Assembly (NCBI GenBank): GCA_020723995.1
Contig: DYHT01000008.1
Span: 1 to 64,000 of the forward strand
Reading direction: 5' to 3'
DNA from: Chloroflexus sp.
Lineage (GTDB): Bacteria > Chloroflexota > Anaerolineae > Anaerolineales > Villigracilaceae
DNA length: 64,000 bases
Position 1 is the stretch's first letter; each line of letters starts with the position of its first letter. Shown in pieces: positions 36,384 through 45,495 of the stretch. Made by a program: the position numbers and the translations under genes. A model generated the notes under the pieces. That model was not told the DNA's origin and did not search any database. It saw only the letters and a list, made by a program, of their open reading frames with translations.

Positions 36384-36983
36384 TTAAACTCCAAGCCACT
36401 CTTTTAAAATTTGGCTCGCGTTCTGGATTGCCCGCGCCCGGTGGCTCAGGCGGTTTTTTTCGTGCATAGCCAGTTCGGCCATCGTTCGCCCCAGGGATGG
36501 GATGAGAAAGATAGGATCGTAGCCGAAACCACCCGTCCCACGCTCGTCGGGGATGATTTGACCCTCACATTCGCCCAGCGCATAACGCACATCGCCCCCC
36601 GGCGTGGCGACAGCAACTGTTGCCCGGAAGCGCGCCGTCCAGGGACGCGGCTTGCCTTGCAATTGCTGCAACAGGTAAGCTCGCCGGTCGGCGTCAGTGG
36701 CATCTGGCCAGGGGGCGAAACGATGGGAATGCAGGCCCGGTTTGCCATCCAGCACATCCACTTCCAGGCCGGAGTCATCGCCCAGGGCGATCATCCCGCT
36801 GGCACGCGCGAAAGCCAGCGCCTTGCGCGCCGCATTCTCGGCATAGGTCTGGCCGTCTTCGGTGACGTGGAGGTGCAGGCCGAGGTCGGCCGGGAGATAC
36901 AGTTGCACGCCCAGGTCGTCCAGCAGGGCCTGCATCTCGCGGACTTTGCCGGGGTTGTTGGTGGCTAATAGTAACTTCGGCAT
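36384..36983 (-). CDS. rdgB: Non-canonical purine NTP pyrophosphatase (RdgB/HAM1)
   Basis: LLLATNNPGKVREMQALL; ALGDDSGLEVDVLDGKPGLHSHRFA; GTGGFGYDPIFLIP. Confidence 0.92.
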   Translation of the reverse strand: MPKLLLATNNPGKVREMQALLDDLGVQLYLPADLGLHLHVTEDGQTYAENAARKALAFARASGMIALGDDSGLEVDVLDGKPGLHSHRFAPWPDATDADRRAYLLQQLQGKPRPWTARFRATVAVATPGGDVRYALGECEGQIIPDERGTGGFGYDPIFLIPSLGRTMAELAMHEKNRLSHRARAIQNASQILKEWLGV

Positions 36984-37020
36984 AATCTCCTGGTCACGGG
37001 TCAGAGCGGATACTGGTTTT

Positions 37021-37128
37021 GTAACTGCTCAGCCGCGCAGTGGAACGTGTCAACGAATATCCAACGAACACCTGCCCCACCGCAGGTGTTCGTTGGATAT
37101 TCGTTGACAGCAGTGGTTGAGCAATTAC
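37021..37128. mobile_element. MITE-like repeat family C, copy 1, flanked by 8-bp direct repeat CTGGTTTT
   Basis: GTAACTGCTCAGCC...GGTTGAGCAATTAC ends; 26-bp perfect inner palindrome GTCAACGAATATCCAACGAACACCTG; CTGGTTTT at 37013-37020 and 37129-37136. Confidence 0.9.
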
Positions 37129-38288
37129 CTGGTTTTTATGTGTTCGATCGCCCAGGCAGCAGAGGCGCGCACCAGCGGTTCAGGGTCAAGCAAAGCTTCT
37201 CGAAGCGCCGGAATGGCCGCCGGTTCACGCGCGTTGCCGAGTGCGATAGCCACATTGCGCAAGTAGCCGCGCCGCTTGGCGCGTTTGATCGGACTGTCTT
37301 TGAACTTTTCATTGAACACCTGTGACGTCAGTTGCATTTCCTGGATCAGGTCTGGAGAGGCAACACCCGGACGGGGCGCAAAGGCCGGATCGCCAACGGC
37401 CTCCGCGACATCGTACCCGAAGGGTAAGCGGTTCCACGGGCAGACCATCTGGCAGACATCACAGCCAAAAACCCATACGCCCATGCGGGCGCGCAATTCA
37501 GGTGGGATTTCTTCTTTCAACTCAATGGTCAGGTACGAGATGCAGCGGCGGGCATCCAGAGTGCGGTCGGGCAGGATGCAGGCGGTCGGGCAGGCGTCAA
37601 TGCAGCGCGTACAGGTTCCGCAACGATCGGCCTCGAAGGGAGGATCGGGTTCAAGTTCAATGCCGAGCAATATCTCGGCCAGCAAAAAATATGAACCCAG
37701 ATGGGGATTGATGAGGCAGGTGTTCTTCCCGATCCAGCCCAAGCCGGCGCGCTGGGCCAGGTCGCGTTCCAGGATAGGGCCGCTATCGGTGTAGCCGCGG
37801 TTGGGGACATGAAGCCCAATGTGGTTCTCGATGAACGCCGCCAAAGCGCGCAGTCGCTCAGGCAGGAAGAGGTGGTAATCCATGCCCCAGGCATAGGCCG
37901 CGATGCGCCCGTGAGGCGATTTTCCCACCCCCACCCTGCCCTCCCCCATTCTGGCCCCCCTCTGTCCCCCCATTTCTGAACTTCGAAATGGGGGGAGGTA
38001 AGGGGGGCGGGGAGGGTTGGGGAGGGGGTCAGGGGTGAGGGTCGGATTTGGGTAGCGCACGCCGAGCACGAGGATGGAACGACATTCGGGCAGGATGCGG
38101 CGCGGGTCGCGACGGCGCGCCCGGGCGCGTTCGTCCGCCAGATAAGCCATATGACCATGCCGCCCCAAGGCCAGCCAATTCTCATAGGCGGACCAGTGGG
38201 GCGGTGGATCGGGCGTGGTGATACCGGCGAGATCGAACCCCAGCCGGCGGGCTTCATCCTTGATGGATTGGGCTAACGATTCAGCCAC
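37125..38288 (-). CDS. queG: Epoxyqueuosine reductase
   Basis: CGTCTRCIDACPTACILPDRTLDARRCISYLTIELK...CDVCQMVCPWN; C-terminal HEAT-like repeat. Confidence 0.92.
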   Translation of the reverse strand: MAESLAQSIKDEARRLGFDLAGITTPDPPPHWSAYENWLALGRHGHMAYLADERARARRRDPRRILPECRSILVLGVRYPNPTLTPDPLPNPPRPPYLPPFRSSEMGGQRGARMGEGRVGVGKSPHGRIAAYAWGMDYHLFLPERLRALAAFIENHIGLHVPNRGYTDSGPILERDLAQRAGLGWIGKNTCLINPHLGSYFLLAEILLGIELEPDPPFEADRCGTCTRCIDACPTACILPDRTLDARRCISYLTIELKEEIPPELRARMGVWVFGCDVCQMVCPWNRLPFGYDVAEAVGDPAFAPRPGVASPDLIQEMQLTSQVFNEKFKDSPIKRAKRRGYLRNVAIALGNAREPAAIPALREALLDPEPLVRASAAWAIEHIKTR

Positions 38289-38290
38289 TG

Positions 38291-38965
38291 TCAGGGTGCC
38301 GGCGTACCGCTTACTTTGATAATGAGGGTCAGATAAGTGCCGAAGTAGTAACCTTTATCGTTCTGCATTCTGAAGTGGGCGCCAAACTGGCCGCTGTTGA
38401 CCGGCGCGGTGAGCGTCACAGAAACGTCAATTTCCTCGCCGGGGTTGACCGCCCGAGTCAGATAAGCCGGCGGGGTGGTTTTCCAATTGGTTCCTTCGCC
38501 TCCAAAGCCAAAAGCCAGCCGGTAGTTGCTGTTCCAGATGCAGGCGCCATTGTTCTTTATCCTCCAAGTCTTGACGAACTGGGCGCCAGGAGCGATTTCG
38601 CTATAATCAGGAATGGTTTTGTCGTCTATATATGCAGAGTTGTCGCAGGATTGCTGATCGGTAGGCAGAGGTGTATCAATGCTGAACGGCGTGGCAGTTA
38701 TTCCCCCAGGGGGCGTATCCGTGATCAAAGGCGTTTTGGTGGCTCCCAAGGTGGATATCGCTTCGGGGATGAGCGTGGCCGTCGGCGTTTTGGTCATGGC
38801 TGCGGCGGTTTGGGAAATGATGGCGAAGGCCGTTTCCACCGCGGCGGTGTAGACTGCATCCGGGCTAATGGTGGGGGTGGCTTTCCCGCCACAAGCGCTC
38901 AGCATGAGCAAGATCAGCATTGGGAAAATCCAGAAAGGTTTCGTGAGGCGCATCATATCCTCCAT
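38291..38965 (-). CDS. Lipoprotein with NBR1-Ig-like domain
   Basis: LMLSACGGKATP lipobox; IPDYSEIAPGAQFVKTWRIKNNGACIWNSNYRLAFGFGG. Confidence 0.75.
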   Translation of the reverse strand: MEDMMRLTKPFWIFPMLILLMLSACGGKATPTISPDAVYTAAVETAFAIISQTAAAMTKTPTATLIPEAISTLGATKTPLITDTPPGGITATPFSIDTPLPTDQQSCDNSAYIDDKTIPDYSEIAPGAQFVKTWRIKNNGACIWNSNYRLAFGFGGEGTNWKTTPPAYLTRAVNPGEEIDVSVTLTAPVNSGQFGAHFRMQNDKGYYFGTYLTLIIKVSGTPAP

Positions 38966-39052
38966 TTCGACAAATAGGTCGGCGATACCAGCATAAGGAT
39001 ACTTTCATTATAACTTAATCGGACTGGCGCAAAAGAGTTTCACTCAATTTAA

Positions 39053-39175
39053 GTAACTGCTCAACCAACGCAGTCAACGAATGACGAAACGAATAAACGA
39101 ATTGACCGCGATCGCCACGCCATTCGTTTATTCGTTGGATATTCGTTGACAGAACTGCGTTGGCTGGGCAGTTAC
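39053..39175. mobile_element. MITE-like repeat family C, copy 2
   Basis: GTAACTGCTCAACCAACGCAGT ... ACTGCGTTGGCTGGGCAGTTAC termini; flanks CAATTTAA/CGATTAAA resemble a degraded 8-bp duplication. Confidence 0.8.
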
Positions 39176-39278
39176 CGATTAAACATCAATCGAGCGGACA
39201 AGTTGCACTGGTGTCCGCCCGACTGAGTGAGGATGAGAGGCCTCAAGAGGCTTCATCCATAGGTGGTGTCATTCACAC

Positions 39279-41306
39279 TCAATTAACTATATGGCTCTTG
39301 GTGTCCAAACTACCTGTATAGTTTGCATCACCGCTGTACGTAGCCGTGAGGGTGAAGGTGCCAATGGCACTGAAGACCACATTACAACTACCGCTTCCAC
39401 CTATGAGCGTGATGGTGCAGGGGGCATCCGCGCCGGTGATGGTTACTGTGCCAGTCGGAGTAGCACCCGCCCCGCTCACAGTAACGCTCACTGTAACCGT
39501 TCCGCCTGCTGCAGAAGGATCGGGTAAGTCAGCCGTGATGGTTGTCGTACTTGGACCCTGGCTCACGGTATGGCTCTCGGTGTCCGAACTACCCGCATAG
39601 TTCATATCACCGCTATAGGCAGCCGTGAGGGTCTTTGCGCCCACTGTATTGAATACCACATTACAACTGCCACTTCCACTAACGAGCGTGATGGTGCAAT
39701 TGGTATCCGCGCCGGTGATGATAACCGTGCCAGTTGGTGTAATGCCTGCCCCACTCACGGTAACGCTCACCGCAACCGATTGGCCGGGTGTGGATGGATC
39801 AGGTGCATCCGCCGTGATGGTCGTTGTGCTGGGACCCTGGATCACGGTATGGCTCTCAGTGTCTGAACTAGCCATATAGTTCACATCGCCGCTGTACGCA
39901 GCCGTAAGGGTCTTGGCGCCAGTGGTGTTGAAGACCACATTACAACTGCCACTTCCGCCTGCGAGCGTAATGGTGCAATTGGTATCCGCGCCAGTGATGG
40001 TCACCGTGCCGGTCGGGGTAGCACCAGTTCCGCTCACGGTAACGCCCACCACGACCGATTGACCAGGTGTGGATGAATCTGGCACATCGCCAGTGATGGT
40101 CGTAGTACTGGTGTTTTTCACCGTATGGCTTGCAGTGCCCGAACTGCCTGTATAGTTGGCATCACCGCCATATGTGGCCGTGAGGGTCTTTGCGCCAATG
40201 GTATTGAAGACCGCATTACAACTGCCGATTCCGCTCGATAGTGTAATCGAGCAATTTGTATCCGCACCGGTGATGGCCACGGTTCCGGTGGGAGTGATGC
40301 CAAGTCCAAGCACCGAGACGCTAACGGCGACCGCTTGACCGGGTACAGACGGATCGGGTGTATCCGCAGTGATGGACGTCAAGGCGACACCTTTATCCAC
40401 TGTATGGCTCGCAGTACCCGAACTGCTTGCAAAGTTCACATCACTGCTGTATGTAGCCGTGAGGGTTTTGGAGCCGGCTGTATTGAAGACTACATTACAA
40501 CTGCCGCTGCCGCTGGCAAGCGTGATGGTGCAATTGGTATCCGCACCGGTGATGGCTACCGTTCCGGTTGGTGTGCCGCCTGTACCACTCACCGTGACAC
40601 TTACCGCTACCGTCTGGCCAGGCGTGGATGGATCAGGCGTATCCGCAGTGATGGTTGTCGTGGTCACCTTTGGGCCAGCCACGTTTATATCCACCCAGAA
40701 AGCTTTATTAGCGAGGGAACCATAACCAAACTTCACGCCACTGGGATTTTGAAGCATCCAATAACCACGATAGCGACCGGGCGCGGCGGGGGCTGTCAGA
40801 TTGACCGAAATGTCCACCATTTGACCGGGGGCGACGTTGCCCAGCAAATTGACCGCCGCCGGGCCGCCCATTTGCTGGCCAGAAGAATAGACCAGCGCGT
40901 ATGAGCTTGTCCAGGTGCAGGTACCGATGTTCTTCAAACGCCAGGTCTTGGTAAAGGCCGTGGAGGGGGCGAAAACGCTGCCGTCTGGTACGCTGACATC
41001 GCCGACGAATCCGACCCAATCACAACGGGTCACTGGGACAGGTGTGTGCGGGACAGGTGTGGGCAGGGATGGTCGTGTGGGTGTCGGAAGAGAAGGGAGT
41101 AAAGCCGGTGTTGGCGCTGTTGTGGGAGGCACAATTGGGGTTAACGCCACCTGAGTAGTAAGTGCCTGCAAGGTCTGCGCGGCGGCAGTATACATCGGGG
41201 CCAGGGTGGCGGCGGTGTCCGGCGTGCCGCGTCCTCCGCAAGCCGAAAACAGGACGAGAATCATCATACTGAGGGTTACAACGAGGCTGTTCTTTCGCAT
41301 CAACAT
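39279..41306 (-). CDS. Lipoprotein: NBR1-Ig-like domain followed by five tandem bacterial Ig-like repeats
   Basis: LFSACGGRG lipobox; FTKTWRLKNIGTCTWTSSYALVYSSG; five TTITADxPDPSxPG...GTVxITGADTNCTITL...SCNVVFNT units. Confidence 0.85.
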   Translation of the reverse strand: MLMRKNSLVVTLSMMILVLFSACGGRGTPDTAATLAPMYTAAAQTLQALTTQVALTPIVPPTTAPTPALLPSLPTPTRPSLPTPVPHTPVPVTRCDWVGFVGDVSVPDGSVFAPSTAFTKTWRLKNIGTCTWTSSYALVYSSGQQMGGPAAVNLLGNVAPGQMVDISVNLTAPAAPGRYRGYWMLQNPSGVKFGYGSLANKAFWVDINVAGPKVTTTTITADTPDPSTPGQTVAVSVTVSGTGGTPTGTVAITGADTNCTITLASGSGSCNVVFNTAGSKTLTATYSSDVNFASSSGTASHTVDKGVALTSITADTPDPSVPGQAVAVSVSVLGLGITPTGTVAITGADTNCSITLSSGIGSCNAVFNTIGAKTLTATYGGDANYTGSSGTASHTVKNTSTTTITGDVPDSSTPGQSVVVGVTVSGTGATPTGTVTITGADTNCTITLAGGSGSCNVVFNTTGAKTLTAAYSGDVNYMASSDTESHTVIQGPSTTTITADAPDPSTPGQSVAVSVTVSGAGITPTGTVIITGADTNCTITLVSGSGSCNVVFNTVGAKTLTAAYSGDMNYAGSSDTESHTVSQGPSTTTITADLPDPSAAGGTVTVSVTVSGAGATPTGTVTITGADAPCTITLIGGSGSCNVVFSAIGTFTLTATYSGDANYTGSLDTKSHIVN

Positions 41307-41329
41307 GGCATTCCTCCTATAAGAAAAAG

Positions 41330-41480
41330 GTAACTATTCAGCCAGCGCTGAGTACACCGATTTGTCACTCTGAGCGGAGCGAAGAGTCCCCTCCAGCGTG
41401 GGGGATGCTTCGTCGCACACCGTCCTGGCGGTCGGTGCCAGGGAAAAACGCTCCTCAGCATGACAGGCCTGAATAGATAC
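41330..41480. mobile_element. MITE-like repeat family B, copy 2
   Basis: Near-identical to 36178-36328; flanked by GAAAAAG direct repeats. Confidence 0.88.
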
Positions 41481-41620
41481 GAAAAAGGCCACTTTATTGA
41501 CGTTCCCCATGCCGAGAGAGTTCCCGACCGGTGATTTGTCTTGCCTTGTTTGATGAGCGCAAACGCATGGCTGTATTATAACGCAACAGGGGCGACCGTG
41601 CAGCCGCCCCGGTGAGAAAT

Positions 41621-43153
41621 TTATGTATGTGGGTGTGATAACCCCTCCGGGTGCGCCCCGGCCATCCACAGGCCGAGTTGTTCGCGAGTGACTTTCCCGG
41701 CTTCCGCAATGGTGACAATCTGGCCGCGATACATGACCGCGATGCGATCGGAAAGGGCCATGATCTCGTCCAATTCGGCAGAAACCAGCAGGACGCCGAG
41801 GCCGCGGTCGCGCATGGCAACGATTTCCTTGTGGATGTACTCAATCGAGCCGACATCCAGGCCGCGTGTCGGTTGGTTGGCGATGAGCAGTTTTACTTCG
41901 CGGCTGAGTTCACGCGCCACGATCACCTTTTGCTGGTTGCCTCCTGAAAGTTTGGAGGTTGGCACATACGGTGAGGGCGTGCGCACGTCGAATTCCTGCA
42001 CCAATTTGCGGGCGTTGGCGTCAATCGCCTTGGGCTGCAATATACCACCCACACCGAAGGGCGGCAGGTAATAGGTGTTCAGCACCATGTTATCGGCTAC
42101 CGCGTAAGAAAGCACCAGGCCATGCCGTAGGCGGTCTTCGGGGATGTGCGCCATGCCGGTCTCGGTGATGGTGCGCGGCATGCGGTTGGTCACATCGCTG
42201 CCGGCAAACCAAACCTGGCCACCGGGCGAGTGGGTCAGGCCGGTTAGCGCTTCGACCAGTTCGGTCTGGCCGTTACCCTGCACACCGGCGATGCCTAGCA
42301 CCTCGCCAGCGCGCACACTGAACGAGACACCGCTCACGCTCTCCAGGCCGCGCTTGTCGTGAACTTTTAATCCATCCACTTTCAGCACTTCCGCACCGGG
42401 TTTGGCCCTGCCTTTCTCGACTTTGAGGATGACCTCGCGGCCGACCATCAATGCGGCCAGTTTCTTCTCGCTGGTCTCTTTTGGCTTGACTGTGCCGACC
42501 ACTTTCCCAGCGCGCATCACGGTGATGCGGTCAGCCACGGCCAGCACTTCCTTTAGTTTGTGGGTGATGAAGATAATGGAGACGCCTTTTTCTGTCAGTT
42601 CGCGCATGATGCGGAACAGGTCTTCCGCTTCCTGCGGCGTCAACACGGCGGTTGGCTCATCAAGGATGAGGATTTTGGCATCCCGGTAGAGGGTCTTGAT
42701 GATCTCGACGCGCTGCTGCAAACCGACCGGCAGTTGGCCGACCAGCGCATGCGGGTCCACATCCAGGCCGTATTGATGAGAAAGCTCACGCACACGCTGT
42801 GCGACGGTTTTACGGTCGAGCGCGCCATAGCGCGTGGTCTCATCGCCCAGCATGATGTTCTCGGCCACGCTGAAGACCGGGATGAGCATGAAGTGCTGAT
42901 GCACCATGCCGATGCCATGCTGGATGGAATCCTTCGGCGAGTGGATGACAATTGGCTGGCCATCCACGCTGACCTGGCCTGCATCCGGGCGGTAGAGGCC
43001 GTAGATGATGTTCATCAGCGTGGTCTTGCCGGCGCCGTTTTCACCCAGCATGGCGTGGATCTCACCCTGGCGCAGGTCAAAGTCCACATTGTCGTTGGCC
43101 AGGACGCCGGGGAATTGCTTAGTGATGTTTTTTGCTTCGAGTACGATGGTCAT
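41621..43153 (-). CDS. ABC transporter ATP-binding protein (BMP/simple sugar-nucleoside type, duplicated ATPase)
   Basis: GENGAGKTTLMNIIYG; GVQGNGQTELVEALTG; LSGGNQQKVIVARELSRE. Confidence 0.9.
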   Translation of the reverse strand: MTIVLEAKNITKQFPGVLANDNVDFDLRQGEIHAMLGENGAGKTTLMNIIYGLYRPDAGQVSVDGQPIVIHSPKDSIQHGIGMVHQHFMLIPVFSVAENIMLGDETTRYGALDRKTVAQRVRELSHQYGLDVDPHALVGQLPVGLQQRVEIIKTLYRDAKILILDEPTAVLTPQEAEDLFRIMRELTEKGVSIIFITHKLKEVLAVADRITVMRAGKVVGTVKPKETSEKKLAALMVGREVILKVEKGRAKPGAEVLKVDGLKVHDKRGLESVSGVSFSVRAGEVLGIAGVQGNGQTELVEALTGLTHSPGGQVWFAGSDVTNRMPRTITETGMAHIPEDRLRHGLVLSYAVADNMVLNTYYLPPFGVGGILQPKAIDANARKLVQEFDVRTPSPYVPTSKLSGGNQQKVIVARELSREVKLLIANQPTRGLDVGSIEYIHKEIVAMRDRGLGVLLVSAELDEIMALSDRIAVMYRGQIVTIAEAGKVTREQLGLWMAGAHPEGLSHPHT

Positions 43154-43162
43154 GGCATGCTC

Positions 43163-44233
43163 TTACTTCTCATAAGGTTGCCCATCCGCAGCCGGGGGGA
43201 TGTTCTTGCCGATGATACCGGTCAGGATGAGCATGGTGAGAATGTATGGGGTCAGGCCGACCACATAAGAAATTTGCAGGATAGCCAATTGAGGCGGGAT
43301 CGCCTCACGGAAGAATTGCATGTTGATCTGCAGCGCCTGGGCTGCGCCGAAGACCAGCGCGGCGGCCCACGCCCCAAAGGGCGTCCAGTTGCCGAAGATC
43401 ATCGCTGCCAGTGCAATGAAGCCGCGCCCGTTGGTCATCAGCGGTTCAAAGGAAGGCACCGATTCGAGTGTGAAGTATGCGCCGCCCAGCCCGGCCATCA
43501 TACCGCCGATGATGACGTTGGCGTAGCGCATGTAGAACACATTGATACCAACCGTATCTGCAGCGCGGGGATGTTCGCCGACTGCCCGCGTGCGCAATCC
43601 CCAGCGCGTGTAGAACAGGACAATATGGGTCACAAACACCAGCAGAATGGCCGCCCAGGTGATCGGCTGCTGGTCGAAGATGCGCCCGATGACAGGAATA
43701 TCGGCCAGGATGGGAATGTCAATGCGCGGTAAAACGCCCGGCGCATGCGGCACATTGCCGCCGAAGATGCTGCCCTTCTCGAAAAACAATTGGCGATTCA
43801 GGAAGCCGGTGATGCCAACAGCCAGGATGTTGATGACCGTACCGCCGATGATCTGATCCACTTTGAAAGTGACCGAGAGCGCAGCGTGCAGCAGGGCGAA
43901 CAGGCCGCCGGTCAGAATGGCGGCGATCACGCCGACGATCAGACTGGGCATCGGCGCAAAAAGAAAAATCGTGTTCATGTAAATGGCGGCCAGCCAGCCG
44001 AAGAAAGCCGCCGCCAGCATCATGCCTTCGATGCCGATGTTGACCACGCCAGCGCGCTCACAATAGAGGCCAGAAAGTGCGCCGAGTGTCAGAGGCGTGG
44101 CAACGGCAATCGTGGTTGCCATCATGCTGGTGATGATAATCAGCGGCGAAATCTGCGCCTTGCCGATCAGTACCACCACGCTGAATAGAATTGCAATGAT
44201 GAGAGCGATGAAGCCAAAACGTCGCCAGTCCAT
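43163..44233 (-). CDS. ABC transporter permease (nucleoside/simple sugar)
   Basis: TPLTLGALSGLYCERAGVVNIGIEGMMLAAAFFGW. Confidence 0.88.
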   Translation of the reverse strand: MDWRRFGFIALIIAILFSVVVLIGKAQISPLIIITSMMATTIAVATPLTLGALSGLYCERAGVVNIGIEGMMLAAAFFGWLAAIYMNTIFLFAPMPSLIVGVIAAILTGGLFALLHAALSVTFKVDQIIGGTVINILAVGITGFLNRQLFFEKGSIFGGNVPHAPGVLPRIDIPILADIPVIGRIFDQQPITWAAILLVFVTHIVLFYTRWGLRTRAVGEHPRAADTVGINVFYMRYANVIIGGMMAGLGGAYFTLESVPSFEPLMTNGRGFIALAAMIFGNWTPFGAWAAALVFGAAQALQINMQFFREAIPPQLAILQISYVVGLTPYILTMLILTGIIGKNIPPAADGQPYEK

Positions 44234-44242
44234 GCTGTCCTC

Positions 44243-45385
44243 CTAGCCGCCCCAGCCGCGCGTCAACACCACGCGTTCTTCGCGGGCGCGGATGCGGTAA
44301 ATATAGCGAATAATGGCATCGGCGGCCACGAAGAGCAGGATGAGCGCCTGGATGACCGAGATGACATCCACCGGGATCTGGGTCAGGAACTGCATCCGCG
44401 TCGCGCCGTTGCGCATGGCGGCAAACAGAATCGCGGCCAGCACCACCCCCGCCGGATGGGTCTTGCCTAACAGGGCAATGGCAATGGCGTCAAAACCATA
44501 GCCGATTGAAAACCCCAACTCATGGCGATAATTCAGACCCGTGACTTCGATCGCGCCGGCCAGGCCTGCCAGCAGGCCAGAAAGGGCCATCGTCAAGACA
44601 ATGGTGCGTTTGACGTTGATGCCGGCGTACTTGGCTGCATCCGGGTTGGCGCCCACGGTGCGAATCTCATATCCCATGGTTGTCTTCCACAGCAGCAACC
44701 AGATCAGGAACGCCACCCCCAGCGCCAGCAAAAATCCCCAGTGGAGGCGGAAGCCCTCGAAAATTATCGGCATGCGGGCGCTTTCTGCGATGAGGGGCGT
44801 GCGCGCAATGACGTTGTCTGGATTCGGGTCCTTCATGGGGGCATTGAGCAGAAAACTGGTCAGGTTCAGGGCTATGTAGTTCATCATAATGGTGTTGATG
44901 ACCTCGTGGCCGCCCGTATAGGCCTTCAGAAAACCTGGGATGGCCGCCCACAATGCGCCTGTCAGGGCGCCCAGGCCAACAGCCAAAGGAATATGGATAA
45001 TTGCAGGCAGGTCAATACCGAGCACGCCTGGCAGGGCATAACCGATCCAGGCGGCCATGACCGCGCCGAAGGCTAATTGTCCCTCCGCGCCGATGTTGAA
45101 CAGGCCGCCTTTGAAGGCCAGCGCTACAGCCAGGCCGGCGAAGATATAGGGCGTCGCCCAGACGGCTGTTTCACTCAGGGCTTTCGGGGAACCGAAAGCG
45201 CCCTGAAAGAGGCCGACATAGGCATAGAATGGATCGCCTTTCGCCAGGGCAATGACGATGCCGCCGATAATCATTGCGGTCAGGACCGCCAGCAGCGGCA
45301 CCAGCAGCGCATTCGCCGCCGCGCGCAGCAATCCCAGGATGGGGTTGGAAAACCGCTCTTCAGAACTTTGCATAGTTTTTGTCAT
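44243..45385 (-). CDS. ABC transporter permease (nucleoside/simple sugar)
   Basis: ALAFKGGLFNIGAEGQLAFGAVMAAWIG; AINVKRTIV-type permease motif GINVKRTIVLTMALSGLLAGLAGA. Confidence 0.88.
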   Translation of the reverse strand: MTKTMQSSEERFSNPILGLLRAAANALLVPLLAVLTAMIIGGIVIALAKGDPFYAYVGLFQGAFGSPKALSETAVWATPYIFAGLAVALAFKGGLFNIGAEGQLAFGAVMAAWIGYALPGVLGIDLPAIIHIPLAVGLGALTGALWAAIPGFLKAYTGGHEVINTIMMNYIALNLTSFLLNAPMKDPNPDNVIARTPLIAESARMPIIFEGFRLHWGFLLALGVAFLIWLLLWKTTMGYEIRTVGANPDAAKYAGINVKRTIVLTMALSGLLAGLAGAIEVTGLNYRHELGFSIGYGFDAIAIALLGKTHPAGVVLAAILFAAMRNGATRMQFLTQIPVDVISVIQALILLFVAADAIIRYIYRIRAREERVVLTRGWGG

Positions 45386-45427
45386 TATTCATTACGATTC
45401 GAGGCCTGGAGTGCCACCTCTGGGTAA

Positions 45428-45465
45428 GTGAAGGGGAAAGAGAGACCATCCTCTTTCCCCTTCAC
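45428..45465 (-). terminator. Hairpin between BMP substrate-binding gene and permease genes
   Basis: GTGAAGGGGAAAGAG / CTCTTTCCCCTTCAC perfect 15-bp stem. Confidence 0.65.
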
Positions 45466-45495
45466 GTTTACGTATTTACGTACTTGAAAGAAATC

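Noticed and set aside
39291-40904. Plus-strand ORFs opposite the Ig-repeat lipoprotein (repeated ALGVQTTxIV...REG patterns)
   Set aside because: They are antisense readings of the tandem Ig repeats, not independent genes.
41020-41160. Short tandem repeat in GTGTGGG-rich DNA
   Set aside because: It encodes a Pro/Thr-rich lipoprotein linker; repetitiveness is explained by amino-acid composition and is not strictly heptameric.
36182-41669. Two ORFs sharing ACHAEERFSLAPTARTVCDEASPTLEGTLRSAQSDKSVYSALAE
   Set aside because: Both are translations of the family-B MITE copies rather than a protein family.
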